From: Jaltomata sinuosa
Taxonomy: Eukaryota > Streptophyta > Magnoliopsida > Solanales > Solanaceae
Length of the DNA stretch: 64,000 nt
Direction: 5' to 3'
Assembly: GCA_003996215.1 (NCBI GenBank)
Contig: QJPP01003118.1
Location: 1-64,000 of the forward strand
Positions 44,281 to 56,521 of the stretch are shown here, piece by piece (the first letter of the stretch is position 1; the number at the start of each line of letters is the position of its first letter). The notes under the pieces were generated by a model. That model worked only from the letters and a program-made list of their open reading frames with translations, did no database searches and was not told where the DNA came from. Position numbers and translations under genes: made by a program.

Positions 44281-46347
44281 TCACAGGTATGTTACAAGTC
44301 TTCTATTTAGATATTTATACATTGTAAGACCTAGGGGCTACACTTTATTTTATAACTCCATATATAGCAGTGAATTTCAGTGTCAGTCCATAAATCCTCC
44401 CAGAACCCTTCTCAGTCTCTACTCCAGTTGGTGACCTAGTTATAGCCAAATGGGTATACAAAAATTTCCCTATCACAATTTCCCAGAAAGTCACCTCTGT
44501 TGATCTAGCAGAATTAGAAATGACTGACTTTGATGCTATTCTAGGCATAGATTGGTTACATTGCTGTTATGCTTCAATTGATTGCAATACTAAGATCGTT
44601 CGGTTTTAGTTTCCAAATGAGCCAGTCTTAGAATGGAAGGATAGTACCTCGGTGCCTGTAGGTCGATTTATCTCTTACCTTAAAGCCAGAAAAATGATTT
44701 CCAAGGGGTATATCTACCATATTGTTCGGGTTAAGGATTCCAACTTTGAAACCCTAACTCTTAAGTCAGTGCAGGTAGTGAATGAGTTCCCAAAAGTTTT
44801 TCCAGAAGATCTTCCCGGAGTTCCTCTTGAAAGGGAAATCGACTTCAGAATAGATCTCCTTCCAGATACCCAGCTTATTTAGATTCCTTCTTATAGAATG
44901 GCTCGAGCTGAGCTTAAGGAGTTAAAAGAATAGTTGAAAGACCTTATATATAAGGGCTTCATCAGACCCAATATCTCTCCATGGGGTGCTCCAGTTCTCT
45001 TTGTGTGCAACAAAGATGATTCTCTTAAGATGTGCATCGACTATTGTCAGTTGAACAAAGTCACAATCAAGAATAAATATCCCATCCCAAGAATTAATGA
45101 CTTATTCGACCAACTTCAGGGTGCTAGTTGTTTTGCTAAGATAGACCTCAAATCTGGCTATCATCAGCTCAGAGTCAAAGATAGTGACATCCCGAAGACA
45201 TCCTTCAAGACTCACTATTGTCACTATGAATTTGTAGTTATATCTTTTGGACTAACCAATGCTCTTGCAGCTTTCATGGACTTAATGAACAAGGTGTTCA
45301 AATAGTATTTGGACTTGTTCATCATCGTCTTTATTGATGATATTCTCGTATATTCTCAGAATAAGGAGGAGCATGAAACTCATCTGTGGGTTGTTCTACC
45401 AATTCTCAAGGATCGCCAGCTATTCTGTACATTCATCAAGTGTGAATTTTGGTTGCAATCTATAACTTTCCTTGGTGATATGGTGTCCAGTGAAGGAATT
45501 CGAGTGGATTCTCAAAAGAGAGAGGCAGTAAAGAGTTGCCCTAGACCCACTTCTCAGTTGGACATTAGAAGTTTCTTGGGTTTGGCTGGCTACTACAGGA
45601 GATTCATTGAAGGATTTTCATCCATAGTTTCCCCATTGACCAAGTTGACTCAGAAAAAGGTCAAGTTCCAATGGTCAGATGAGTGTGAGAAAAGCTTCTT
45701 GGAACTGAAGACCAGGTTGACTACGTCTCCCGTTTTGACTCTACCTGAGGGTTCAGATGTCTATATGGTTTATTACAATGCATCCAGGGTCAGTGTGGGT
45801 TGTGTTTTAATGCAGAAGGTAAGGTCATAGCTTCCTGACAGCTTAAGGTCCATGAGAAGAACTACCCGACTCATGACCTCGAGCTTGCGGCTATTGTGTT
45901 TGCCCTAACAATTTAGAGACACTACTTGTATGGTGTTCATGTTGATGTGTTCACGGATCATAAGAGCCTCCAGTACATGTTCACCCAGAAAGAGTTGAAT
46001 CTTCCTTAGAGGAGATGGCTTGAGTTCCTCAAAGACTATGATATGAATGTGCTCTACCATCCAGGTAAGGCCAATGTAGTGGTTGATTCCCTCAGTAGAC
46101 TGTCTATGGGTAGTGTATTGCATGTTGAGGAAGAGAAGAAAGAATTAGTCAAAGATTTTCACAGACTTGCTCATTTAGGAGTTTGCCTTATGGACACGAC
46201 GATGGTGGTGTGATAGTCCAGAATAGGTCAGAATCTTCATTGGTAGCGGAGGTTAAAGAGAAACAGGACAGTGATCCCATATTACTTCAGTTGAGAGGTG
46301 CAGTTCATCAGTAGAGCGTTGAGGTTTTTACCCAAGGGGGAGATGGT
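44281..46347 (+). pseudogene. Protease, RT and RNase H of element B, broken
   Basis: In frame with gag up to 45817. The protease motif near 44325 is a degenerate DLGAT. RT starts near 44790 (FPEDLPGVPLEREIDFRID) and includes GFIRPNISPWGAPVLFV, DYCQLNKVTIKNKYPIP and FAKIDLKSGYHQLRV, with an intact catalytic FIDD at about 45329-45340. RNase H follows (VYYNASRVSVGCVLM, where the first Asp of VYCDAS is Asn). TAG codons lie at 44607, 44880, 44931 and 45303. A one-base deletion near 45818 and a second shift near 46200 change frame; TAG replaces Trp in TIWRHYLYG near 45915. Confidence 0.8.
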
Positions 46348-47685
46348 GTGCTTCGCTACCAGGTCTATTTATGTTTACCTGACGTGGGTGAGTTGAGGCA
46401 ACAAATCCTTACAAAAGCCTATAATTCCAGTTATTCTATTCATTTGGGTGCCACTAAGATGTATCGTGATATACAGGATATCTATTGGTGGAACAACATA
46501 AAGAGGGACATTACAAAGTTTGTGGCTAAGTACCCCAACTGTCAGCAGGTTAAAGTAGAACATCAGAAACCAGGAGGTGTGACTCAGGAGATTGGCATTC
46601 CTACTTGGAAGTGGGAAGTGATCAACATGGATTTCATTATGGGTTTACCTCACACTCGCAAACAGCACGACTCCATTTGGGTGATAGTGGATAGAGTTAC
46701 TAATTCAGCTCACTTCTTGGCTGTCAAGACTACAGATTCTGCGGAGGACTATGCCAGGCTCTACATCCGCGATATAGTCAGGTTGCATGGGGTTCCCTTG
46801 TCTATCATCTCAGATAGGGGTCCTTAGTTTACATCACATTTCTAGAGATCATTTCAGAAGGGTCTTGGTACTCAGGTGAACCTCAGTATAGCATTTCATC
46901 CGCAGACAGATGGTCAAGTAGAGCATACTATTCATACCTTAGAGGACATGTTGAGAGCTTTCATGATAGATTTCTAGGATAGTTGGTATGATCATCTACC
47001 TCTCATAGAGTTTGCCTATAATAACAATTTCCACTCCAGTATTCAGATGGCCCCATATGAGGTACTCTATGGGCGTAGATGCAGGTCACTGGTTGGTTGG
47101 TTCAAAGTAGGTGAAGCAGCCTTGATTGGGATAAATTTGGTTCATGAGGTTATGGAGAAAGTTCAGCTCATCAGGGAAAGGTTAAAGACAGCTCAGAGTC
47201 ATCAGAAGTCCTATGTTGATGTGAGGAGGAGGGACTTAGAGTTTGAAATCGATGATTGGGTCTTCCTGAAAGTGTCACCCTTGAAGGGGGTAATAAGATT
47301 TGGTAATAAAGGGAAGCTCAGTCCCAGGTATGTAGGTCCTTACAAAATCTTAAAAAGGGTAGGTAATGTGGCCTATGAGTTAGAGTTGCCAGCAGAACTA
47401 GCAGCGGTTCATCCAGTCTTTCATATTTCCTTGTTGAAGAAGTGTGTGGGGGATCCGACATTGATAGTACCTTTAGAGAGTATGGTTGTGAAGGATAGCC
47501 TCACCTTTGAGGAGGTTCCAGTTGAGATTCTTGACCGTTAGGTGCATAGGTTGAGGAATAAGGAAGTCACTTCGGTGAATGTTTTATGGAGAAATCAGTC
47601 CATAGAGGGAGCTACTTGGGAAGCAGAAGCAACCATGATGGCCAAGTACCCTCACATCTTTCTCTCCAATTTAGTTTCAGCTTGA
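46348..47685 (+). pseudogene. Integrase with chromodomain-like tail of element B, nonsense codons only
   Basis: One frame from 46348 to the stop TGA at 47683-47685. HHCC region: HLGATKMYRDIQDIYWW, then CQQVKVEHQKPGG (first Cys of the usual CPNC is Tyr). All three catalytic residues remain: NMDFIMGLP, SIISDRGP and DGQVEHTIHTLED. It then reads MAPYEVLYGRRCRS, HPVFHISLLKKC and the chromodomain-like end. TAG codons at 46825, 46843, 46975 and 47539 are the only breaks seen. Element C has Gln at 46825 and 47539, and shares the TAG at 46843. Confidence 0.8.
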
Positions 47686-47910
47686 GGGAATAGTTCTTCT
47701 CCAGTTTCTCAGTTTACTCTCTTATACTTCAGTCTCAGTATCATTTCCCCTTAGTATTCTTGCATTTTAGCATATTTACATACTCATGGTACTCAGTTTA
47801 GTTAGATGTCAGTTTATAGAACTCATTTGGTAGGGACTGCAGCTCTTTTCCTCCAAACTCAACTTGTTTTAGTCTTCATTCGAGAACGAATGATCCCAAG
47901 GAGGAGATAT
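47686..47910 (+). other. 3' non-coding region and purine tract of B
   Basis: 225 bp ending GATCCCAAGGAGGAGATAT before the LTR. Homologous to 50105-50310 plus 40570-40592 of element C, read in reverse. Confidence 0.7.
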
Positions 47911-50104
47911 TGTAACACCCTAAAACTTCCAAGCCTAGACTCAACTCAGAAAACCAAAAAGAAATAAAATTACAAGTGTCAACCATCCACGAGTCATGGA
48001 ATAGTTCACGAACTATGGACTAGACGCGTGGAACTCAGTCAGAGACCAGCCAAGTTGGCGTCAAGACAACGATTCAGAACCACGAACTGTAGAATGATCC
48101 ACAAGTCATGGATTTCACTCGTGGAACTCAGACATGAGGTCCAACTGTCCCCATGAAACCATGACCTATTTCCATGAACCGTGGAATGATCCACAGGTTA
48201 TGGAATGGTCTCGTGGAACTCAGACATGAGACCCAACTATCCCAATGAAACCACGACCTATTTACACAAATCATATAATGATCCATGAGTCGTGGAATGG
48301 TCTCGTGGGACTCAGACTTGAGGGTCATCAATCCCTTTGGAACCATGATAGGGTTTCATGAATCATGTATGGTTCCACGGGTCGTGAACCTAAGTCATGG
48401 AACTTATACCCGCAGCTATACAAAAGGGACCAGGAACCACTCTAGGGTTCCACGAGCCGTGGAAGTTTCCACGAGTCGTGGAACCCATCCGTGGAACCTG
48501 AGTCGCGAATTTCAGCAGTTTTCTTTTAAATTTTCTAGGGGCATTCTAGACTTTTCCTACCTCTTTGAATGCCTAAGCTATGACATTTTGGTTATTCTAA
48601 GCGTTGTTTATTAGTCAAAAACCACCTAAATCATCTATTCTCCAAAAATCATCAGACTTAGAAAGAAAAGAAACGAAAGAGGCGACAGTTTTCTCTGAAG
48701 AACAAGCAGGAGGTCTTCTTCAAGCTCAGCCCTAAACCCAAGGTTTTCCTCCATAGTTTCTTCTCCAGGTATGTGGGATTTCACTAGTGGGTTCATTTCA
48801 CCCATTAGGTCTCGAGAATTCAGTAAAGCTCTTCAGTTGTTCATGAAATATTCAGACCTAGGGTTCCTAAATCTTAGGGATTTATTTCAATTCACATGCT
48901 ATGGTTTAAGTGTAATTAGATACATGTTTCTTGGGGAATTAGCATAATCACATGTATAAAATTCAGTAACCCTAGTTTGTATTGAAATTCAGTATTCATG
49001 ATTTACACTTACTAGGCAAATAATTTAGACAGTCATACTTCGGAATAGAATGCTATCATGTTTCAGTATATATGTGCATTGCATTCTCAGATAACTATTA
49101 GTATCGAGCTATCCAGCATTTTAGTTTGTGTTTCATTGCTTATGTATTCAGTTAGGACTAGGCTTAGCACCGAGTGAATGAAGGGATGAAGTCTCACCGG
49201 CTAGTTTAGGCTGAGACCTTTAGTAGCAGTACCTGAGTCCCAGAACTACGGTGCTACTATATATACTAGAGGGGTCACCCATCAGATTAGGATTGACACC
49301 CTTGTCCCTTGTGGACATCAATTAGTGGATCCACGTCATACTTGTTCGTACCCTTGGCAAGGTATGAGCACCCTCCCTTCTAGGGTTACAAGTTGGCCCC
49401 ACAGTTAGCTCATCTTGGGATATGTCGGTTAATAGTATCTCCCACAGTCAGACTCCTATTGCATTGACCTTAAATTTAGTTATTCAGTTCAGCATGCTAT
49501 ATATTCATGATATTTATTTGGTCATTGCATTTCAGCTTACTTCTCAGTTTATGCTTCAGTATACATATTTCCATGTTTAGTACTTGTGTTGTTCAGCTTA
49601 GCACATATCTCGCATGCCTAGTTCACTCGAAGTACTGGCGCATACTTTTGTGCTACATCGTTATATGATGTAGGTTCAGGGGTTCAGCATCCAGACCGCG
49701 CTTAGCTCAACTTCCAGTCCATACTTAGCAGCTTCAGTGGTGAGTCCTCATAGTCCAGGGATGACAGTCATGCTTTATCTTTAGTCTTTTTGCTTTCAAA
49801 TTATTAGAGTTAGCTGGGGGCATGTCCCAGCAACTTATATCAGTTAGAGGCTTTCAGACATAGACTAGTTTCAGCTATTGAGTTGTTATTATTAATTTTC
49901 AGACATCATGATATTCTTATATATTTCTATGCAAAAATGTTTTGTGGCTTTTTCCCCACTTCAGTTATTAAACTGTTATCAGCTTCCACACAGTATATGG
50001 TTTTACTTGAAATAGTTTAGTAATGCCAGACCATGGGTTAGCTTGGGGTCACTTATGACACTAAGCACCGTGTTACATCTAGGAGTTAACCTCAGAGTGT
50101 GACA
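47911..50104 (+). repeat. 3' LTR of element B
   Basis: 2194 bp, TGTAACACCC to GAGTGTGACA, with the 92-bp repeat array at about 47980-48510. Antisense and sense ORFs at 48128-48346 and 48285-48614 read through the repeats. Confidence 0.85.
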
Positions 50105-50310
50105 TTTGTCCTCGAATGAAGACTAACTAAGCTGAGTTTGGAGAGAAAGAGTTGCAATCCCTACCAATTGAATGCTAAAAGCTGATATCTTACTGAGTCT
50201 AGCACTAAGGACATGAAAACATGTTGAAAATACTGGAATAGCTAGTAAAACATGATATTGAGACTGACATGCATATGAGGAGACTGAGGGACTGGAGATG
50301 GACTATTACC
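50105..50310 (-). other. 3' non-coding region of element C
   Basis: On the minus strand this follows the C-terminal stop of pol and reads toward the purine tract now found at 40570-40592, interrupted by element B. Confidence 0.7.
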
Positions 50311-51703
50311 TCAAGCTGAAATGGAGTCGGAAGGAAAGAGGTAAGGATACTTGGCCATCATGGTTGCTTCTGCTTCCCAAGTAGCTCCCTCAACTGGCCG
50401 GTTCCTCCACAAAACTTTCACCGAAGTGACTTCCTTATTTCTCAACCTACAAACCTGATGATCAAGAATTTCAACTGGAACCTCCTCATAGGTGAGGCTA
50501 TCCTTCGCAACCACACTCTCTAAGGGCATAATTGATGTTGAATCACTAACACACTTCTTCTATAACGATATATGGAAAACTAGATGAACCGCTGCTAATT
50601 CTGTTGGCAACTTTAACTCATAAGCCACATTACCAATCCTCTTCAGAATCTTGTAAAGACCTACTTATCAGGGACTGAGCATCCCTTTCTTGCCAAATCT
50701 CATCACACCCTTCATGGGTGACACTTTGAGGAAGACCCAATCATTGATCTAAAATTCTAAGTCCCTTCTCCTCACATCTATGTAGGACTTCTGAAGACTC
50801 TAGGTTGTATTTAACCTCTCTAATGAGCTGAACTTTCTCCATGGCCTCATAAACCAAATTTGGTCCAATCAAGGCTACTTCACCTACTTCAAACCAACCA
50901 ATCGGTGACCTATATCTACGCCCATAGAGTGCCTCATATGGGGCCATCTGAATACTGGAGTGAAAGCTGTTATTGCGGGAGAACTCTATGAGAGATAGGT
51001 GATCATCCCAACTGCCCTTGAAATCAATCACACAATCCCTTATCATATCCTCAAAGGTTTGAATGGTACACTCTGCCTGACCATCAATCTGCGGATGAAA
51101 TACTATATTGAGATTTACCTGAGTACCAAGACCTTTCTGAAAAGAATTCTAGAAATGAGATATAAATTGAGGACCCCTATATGAGATGATAGACAAGAAA
51201 ACCCCATGCAACCTGACTATCTCGCTGATGTAGAGTCTAGCATACTCTTCTGCTGAATCTGTAGTCTTAATTGCTAGAAAATAGGCTGATTTGGTAATCC
51301 TATCCATAATCACCGAAATGGAGTCATGTTGTCTACATGTACGAGGTAAACACGTAATGAAATCAATGTTGATCACCTCCCACTTCAAAATAGGAATGAT
51401 AATATCCTGAGTCACACCTCCTGGTTTTTGATGTTCTATTTTAGCCTGCTGACAATTGGGACACTTTGCTACAAAATCTGCAATGTCCCTCTTCATGTCA
51501 TTCCACCAATAGACTTCCCGTAGATCACGGTACATCTTAGTGGCACCGGGATGAATGGAATATCTGGAATGATGGGCTTCTATAAGGATTTGTTGCCTCA
51601 ACTCACCCACATTAGGTACATATAAACGACCCTGGTAGCAAATCACACCATATCCTCCTTGGGAGAAAACCTCTACTCTCTGCTGATGAACTGCACCTTT
51701 CAA
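50311..51703 (-). pseudogene. Integrase and chromodomain-like tail of element C, broken
   Basis: Reads from 51703 down to the stop at 50311-50313. Zinc domain: HPGATKMYRDLREVYWW and CPNCQQAKIEHQKPGG, complete HHCC. Core: first Asp in NIDFITCLP; the second catalytic Asp is Tyr (SIISYRGPQF) near 51175; the Glu block is QAECTIQTFEDM. A TAG follows ISHF, the same position as the 46843 TAG in B. Frame changes occur near 50760. The end, RNKEVTSVKVLWRN and GATWEAEATMMAKYP, is an intact chromodomain-like tail in the open stretch 50311-50529. The tail is thought to guide integration to modified chromatin (family knowledge). Confidence 0.8.
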
Positions 51704-52459
51704 TTGAAGAAATATGGGATCACTCTCTTATTTCTTTTTAACCTCCACTACCAAAGAAGATTCTGACCCATTATGGACTATCACACCACCTTTTGTCATG
51801 TCTATGATGCAAACTCTGCGAGAATGCCTATGAACATCCCTGGCTAATTCCTTCCTCTCTTTCTCAACATGTGACACACTACCCATGCACAATCTGCTGA
51901 GGGCATCAGCCACTATGTTGGCCTTAACCGGATGGTAGAGCACATTCATATCATAATCTTTGAGGAATCCAATCCACCTTCTCTCATGAAGATTCAACTC
52001 TTTCTGGGGGAACACATACAGGAGGCTCTTATGGTCTGTGAACATATCTATATGAACACCATATAAGTAGTGTCTCCAAAACATTAGGGCAAAAACAACC
52101 GCTGCAAGCTCAAGGTCATGAGTTGGATAATTCTTCTGATGAATCTTAAGTTGTCTGGATGCATAAGTTATGACCTTAACACGCTACATCAGAACACAAC
52201 CCAAGCTGACTCTAGACACATCACAATACACCACAAAATTGTTTGAACCCTTTAGTAGAGTCAAAACGGGATCTATAGTCAACCTGGTCTTCAATTCTAG
52301 GAAGCTCTTCTCACACTCATCTATCCACTGAAACTTGACCTTTTTCTAAGTCAACTTGGTTAATGGGGCAGTTATGGATGAAAATCCTTCAACAAACCTC
52401 TTGTAGTAACCGGCCAAACCCAAGAAACTCATGATGTATGTCGGAGAGGTGGGTCTGGG
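51704..52459 (-). pseudogene. RNase H region of element C, broken
   Basis: The open stretch 51728-52084 reads FWRHYLYGVHIDMFTDHKSL, ELNLHERRWIGFLKDYD and NIVADALSRL, the end of RNase H. Upstream 52085-52459 contains EKSFLELKTRLT, VVYCDVSRVSLGCVLM and SRQLKIHQKNYPTHDLEL, with a TAG after VLM. The first RNase H Asp (YCD) is intact here, unlike in B. Confidence 0.7.
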
Positions 52460-53498
52460 TCAATTATTCACTGCCTCAATCTTTTGAGAATCAACTCGAA
52501 TTCCCTCACTAGACACCACATGACCAAGAAAAGCAACTAATTTTAACCAGAATTCACACTTCCTAAACTTGGCAAACAACTGGCAATCCTTGAGAGTTTG
52601 CAACACTACTCTTAAATGGTATGCATGCTCCTCTTTGCTCCGAGAATATATGAGTATATCATCGATAAAGACAATGATGAACAAGTCTATATACTTATTG
52701 AACACTCTATTCATCAAATCCATGAAAGCTGCAGGAGCATTCATTAGTCTAAAAGACATCACTACAAATTCATAGTGACCATACCAAGTTCTGAAGGTTG
52801 TCTTTGTAAAGTCACTATCTCTGAATCTGAGCTGATGATAATCAGATCTGAGGTCTATCTTAGAGAAGAAACTAGCACCCTGAAGCTAGTCGAACAAGTC
52901 ATCAATCCTGGGGATGGTATACTTATTCTTGATTGTGACTTTGTTCAACTGATGATAGTCGATGCACATCCTGAGAGAACCATCTTTCTTATGCATGAAC
53001 AATACTGGAGAACCCTATGGAGAGATGTTGAGTCTGATGAAGCCCTTATCTAGAAGGTCTTTCAACTGTTCTTTTAATTCCTTAATCTCTTCTGGAGCCA
53101 TTCTGTATGGAGGAATCTAAATAGGCTGGGTATCTAGAAGAAGATCTATTCCGAAGTCGATTTCCCTTTCTGGAGAAAATCCAAGAAGATAGTCTAGAAA
53201 TACTTTTGGGAATTCATTCACTACTGGGAATGACTCATAAGTTAGGGTCTCAGAATTTGAATCCTTAACTCGTATAAGATGTTAGATATACCCTTTGGAA
53301 ATTATTTTTCTAGCATTAAGGTAAGAGATGAATCGACCTATAGGCGTTGAGGTACTACCCTTCCACTCTAAGACTGGCTCAATTGAAACTGGAACTGAAT
53401 GATCCTAGTCCAGCAATCGACTGAGGCATAATAAGAATGTAACCAATCCATACCTAGAATTATATTGAAGTCATTCATTTCTAACTCTACAAGATCGG
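52460..53498 (-). pseudogene. RT and protease end of element C, broken
   Basis: From the insertion edge at 53498 the frame gives LVELEMNDFNIILG and WLHSYYASVD (end of protease) and continues to RT: DYHQLNKVTIKNKY, FSKIDLRSDYHQLR and the catalytic FIDD at 52658-52669, intact. Nonsense codons fall at Gln or Trp positions, for example DTQPI-stop near 53120, FD-stop before LQGAS near 52890 and NN-stop near 52459. The N-terminal part lies on the far side of element E (60480 on). Confidence 0.75.
53494..53498. repeat. Target site duplication ATCGG, left copy
   Basis: Matches 60475-60479 exactly, on the two sides of element E. Confidence 0.9.
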
Positions 53499-54988
53499 TG
53501 ATACGCCCAAATTACAACTCCAATTACGAAGCGTAAGCGGTCGTCGTCAAATATAGAATCCAACTAAGGTTGGGGTCGATCCCACAGGGAATAAGGTGCA
53601 AATTAAGTTGTTAGTGAATTAGATGACTAGTAATCAATAGTTTCCGGTAAATGGGGGGGTTTGTGTGAACAATATTTGATCAAAGCAAATAATAATGTAC
53701 GATTAATAATCAATATGAGAGTGAACGAGGGAAGTGTTCACCATGGCGTTGTAACAATTTCGACTCAAAGCTTAATCGGGTTCTTTCTATATGCATATCA
53801 CGATGTGATTGAATTAATGGTATCATCTAAACGTTTCTCAACCAAATAGATGAATTTCCTTTTCAATTCTCTCGAACTTGAAAAGGTGAACTTTCTTATT
53901 TCAATCCTAAACATCAAGTAGATTAATCTAGTTACAGCATTAATCATAAGACGAGAGTTGGTAGTCTCGAATCCTCGTAGTTAATCAAATTTCCCGATTT
54001 TAATCTCTTTGCTCAAGCAAATTAAACCTAGGCATGTTCTAATGTTTGCAACCACTAGAAAACGTAAATAACGAATGATTAACAACGTGACAACATATAA
54101 ATTGAACCCTACGCTACCCGGAATCTATATTGCTACTTTTGCCATGGCTCCCACAACCCTAGTTGTGGGAAGTTAGTTACTCATGCTATTAGGAAAAGAG
54201 AAGAAAATCATATTCATAATAGAAAGAAAAGATTCTTACGATATATGAACACAAGCTTCAATTATCCAAGAACAAGCAGCCAAAATCCCAAGAACAATGG
54301 ATGAAGAGGAAGAAAACGTATTGTGTCGTGTTTTCCCCTCAAAAAGTCGTTCAAAAATATCCTAGAACTATTGGGTAATGAATAATAACATAACCCTAAC
54401 ACAGGGTATTTATAGTAGTGCAGGAAATAAAATCCAAAAATAGAATTTTCAGAATCCCGCGTCGCGTTGACGGGTCGCCTGACAGACCGTCACGCATGTG
54501 ACGGGCTATCACAGCTAAACAGTGAGCTCCCAGGCAATTTTTCTGGTAAGTCGTCGGGCCTGTGGTGACTTGCTGGAAAATTCTGGTAAGTCGTCGGGCA
54601 TGTGACGACTTGCTGGAAAATTCTGGTAAGTCGTCTGCCCAGTGACGACTTACAGTGTTTTTCTTTGTTTTATCTTGGTGGCATGGGTGACGGTCCATCA
54701 GGTCAGTTACGGGCCGTCAGACGGGCCGTCACTCTTAGGCAGTGCTCGATGAATTGCAGTCTCGTCCTGATGGCCTGGCAAACGGCCAGTCACAGGTGTG
54801 ACGGTCCGTCACGCCAGCCGTCAGGCTTAACGAGTTGAGGTTTTTGAACATTTTTTCTTCCGTTTCTATCTCTAGCTCCATTCCCTGCAAATATAACAAT
54901 AAAACATCAAAACGACAACGGTTGCTTGAAAACTCACGATTATTCTTAGTTAAAGGAGTCAAATGTGTCGTAGAATGGCGGCACATCA
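53499..54988 (-). repeat. 3' LTR of element E
   Basis: 1490 bp, plus-strand TGATACGCCC to CACATCA. TATA box TATTTATA at 54407-54414 on the plus strand. Word clusters at about 54462-54830 include GACGG/CCGTC words and a 40-bp tandem repeat. Confidence 0.9.
54541..54653 (-). repeat. 40-bp tandem repeat with AAGTCGTC/GACGACTT arms, left LTR of E
   Basis: Three units start with TTCTGGTAAG at 54541, 54581 and 54621. Each carries AAGTCGTC and, about 10 bases later, GACGACTT, so each unit can fold on itself. The first unit has GGTGACTT in place of GACGACTT. The same array is at 60026-60138. Confidence 0.85.
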
Positions 54989-56521
54989 ACACCCTCAACT
55001 TAAAACGTTCGCTTGTCCTCAAGCAACATGACAACAAAAACAAAAAGATGACTCAACTAAGAAAACAAACACGTGTCACTAGCAAATCATGGCCATTCAA
55101 CAGCTTATTCAATTTAAATCAAGCCCCCTGGTAACACATAAATGTATGAAAAGCTAACTTGTAAGGATCCAAACATGTCATTCCGATATGATAGAATATT
55201 CTGCATACACACACAATAGCTATCCCAACAGTCAATAGATGATACAGAAATCTCGGTGCCCTCACCACAAAGAAGTCCCACACACAAGATTTGGGATTAA
55301 GTAAGGCGCTCACACTCACAAATGATTTCAAACAATGCACATGTGATGCCATAAGCTTGCCCTTGCTATTCTATTTCAGTTTTTCAGAAAGCCGCTCAGG
55401 ATCACTACAGGACTTATTTTGGCTTGTAATGAGGCTTCGGGTGCAGGTAGGATACGTTTGGGGAATAGTGACTAAACCTTCCTTGGAATCACCGACCTAC
55501 TATTTCCACTTATCTTTACTTGGTCCATCCTTATTCACCGTTTTATTCCATTCTTTCTCTACAGGTGCGGCCTCTTTATTTTGACAATTCTTTTTCACCT
55601 TTTTTTTCGTTTCTCTTTTTTTTTTTTCTTAAGCACACACTCGAAATTTTCATTCTATTCACAACCAATCTTATCCATCCTATTTTTCTTATCATTTACC
55701 TCTATAGTAGCCACCCTCAACTTAGGCTGATTGCCTGAGTTGAGGTGCACGATGTCCAAGGAAGGACCAGGGCCAAAATAGGGATTCAAAGTTAAAAAGG
55801 AACGGTGACAAGTTATCGAAAGAATACGGTCAAGTATGTCTCAAACAGGGATCAAAGGGATTATTTGCATTTGGATGGTCTTATAGGCTAAGTGTACTGC
55901 ACACAAAAAGGGCATGTGATCCTTTCCTAAGCAACCAACTTCAAGCTTAACAAAATAGACCGGGCAAGTTCTAGATGCATGCACAGAGTAAGAATTTATA
56001 ACAATAAGCTCACACACACTTGGCACCAAGAAACCATACCACTACCAACTATCAAAACAACAGCTCGGCTTAAGCATAATTATTACAATCATAACCACAC
56101 AATGACATTCAAGGATCCAGAACAGTCAATCGTTTCAAACATAAGTACAAAATCAACTTTTTCAGAGTGGGCTCCTTTTAGTTCAACTTTCCAAAGAGCC
56201 ATGCTTGCTATCGACACCAGAAAACAACACAAAAAAAATAATTTAAAATGACCACCTAAACGTGCCGGTTCTACTAGATAGCACACCGGAGGGAAAAGAA
56301 ACACGGCAACAAAAACCCTCGATGGTGAAAGACTCACAGGTATCCCGACACCCTCAACTTAGACTCATGCATTGTCCCTAATGCATACATGTGAAAGCTA
56401 AAACTGTGAGAGAAAGGAATACCTGTGAAGCCCATAGGACTCAGAGTCTGGCATGATGTTGGAGACAGCCAGGGTCTCCAAAGCAGGAGAAATCGATGGA
56501 ATAGGTGCCCACGACATCATC
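54989..56521 (-). mobile_element. 3' non-coding block of element E
   Basis: Between the protease end and the 3' LTR, where pol would lie in a complete Athila element. 54989-56340 closely matches the internal regions of the coding-free elements (14617-16070, and 9420-10817 in reverse). ORFs here (54735-55043, 55291-55584, 55979-56251 and 56089-56337) are small, overlap on both strands and lack recognisable domains. Confidence 0.75.

Larger units (their letters stand above)
40593..50104 (+). mobile_element. Near-complete Tekay-type element B, inserted in its relative C
   Basis: A 9.5 kb Ty3/gypsy element: LTR 40593-42857, iMet primer site, gag-pol 43074-47685, purine tract and LTR 47911-50104. 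It splits element C between 40592 and 50105. I see no target duplication: the flanks are ATTCA and TTTGT. The LTRs are similar but have point differences and one tandem duplication. The chromodomain-like C-terminus (RNKEVTSVNVLWRN, ATWEAEATMMAKYP) places it in the Tekay/Del chromovirus group. Confidence 0.85.
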
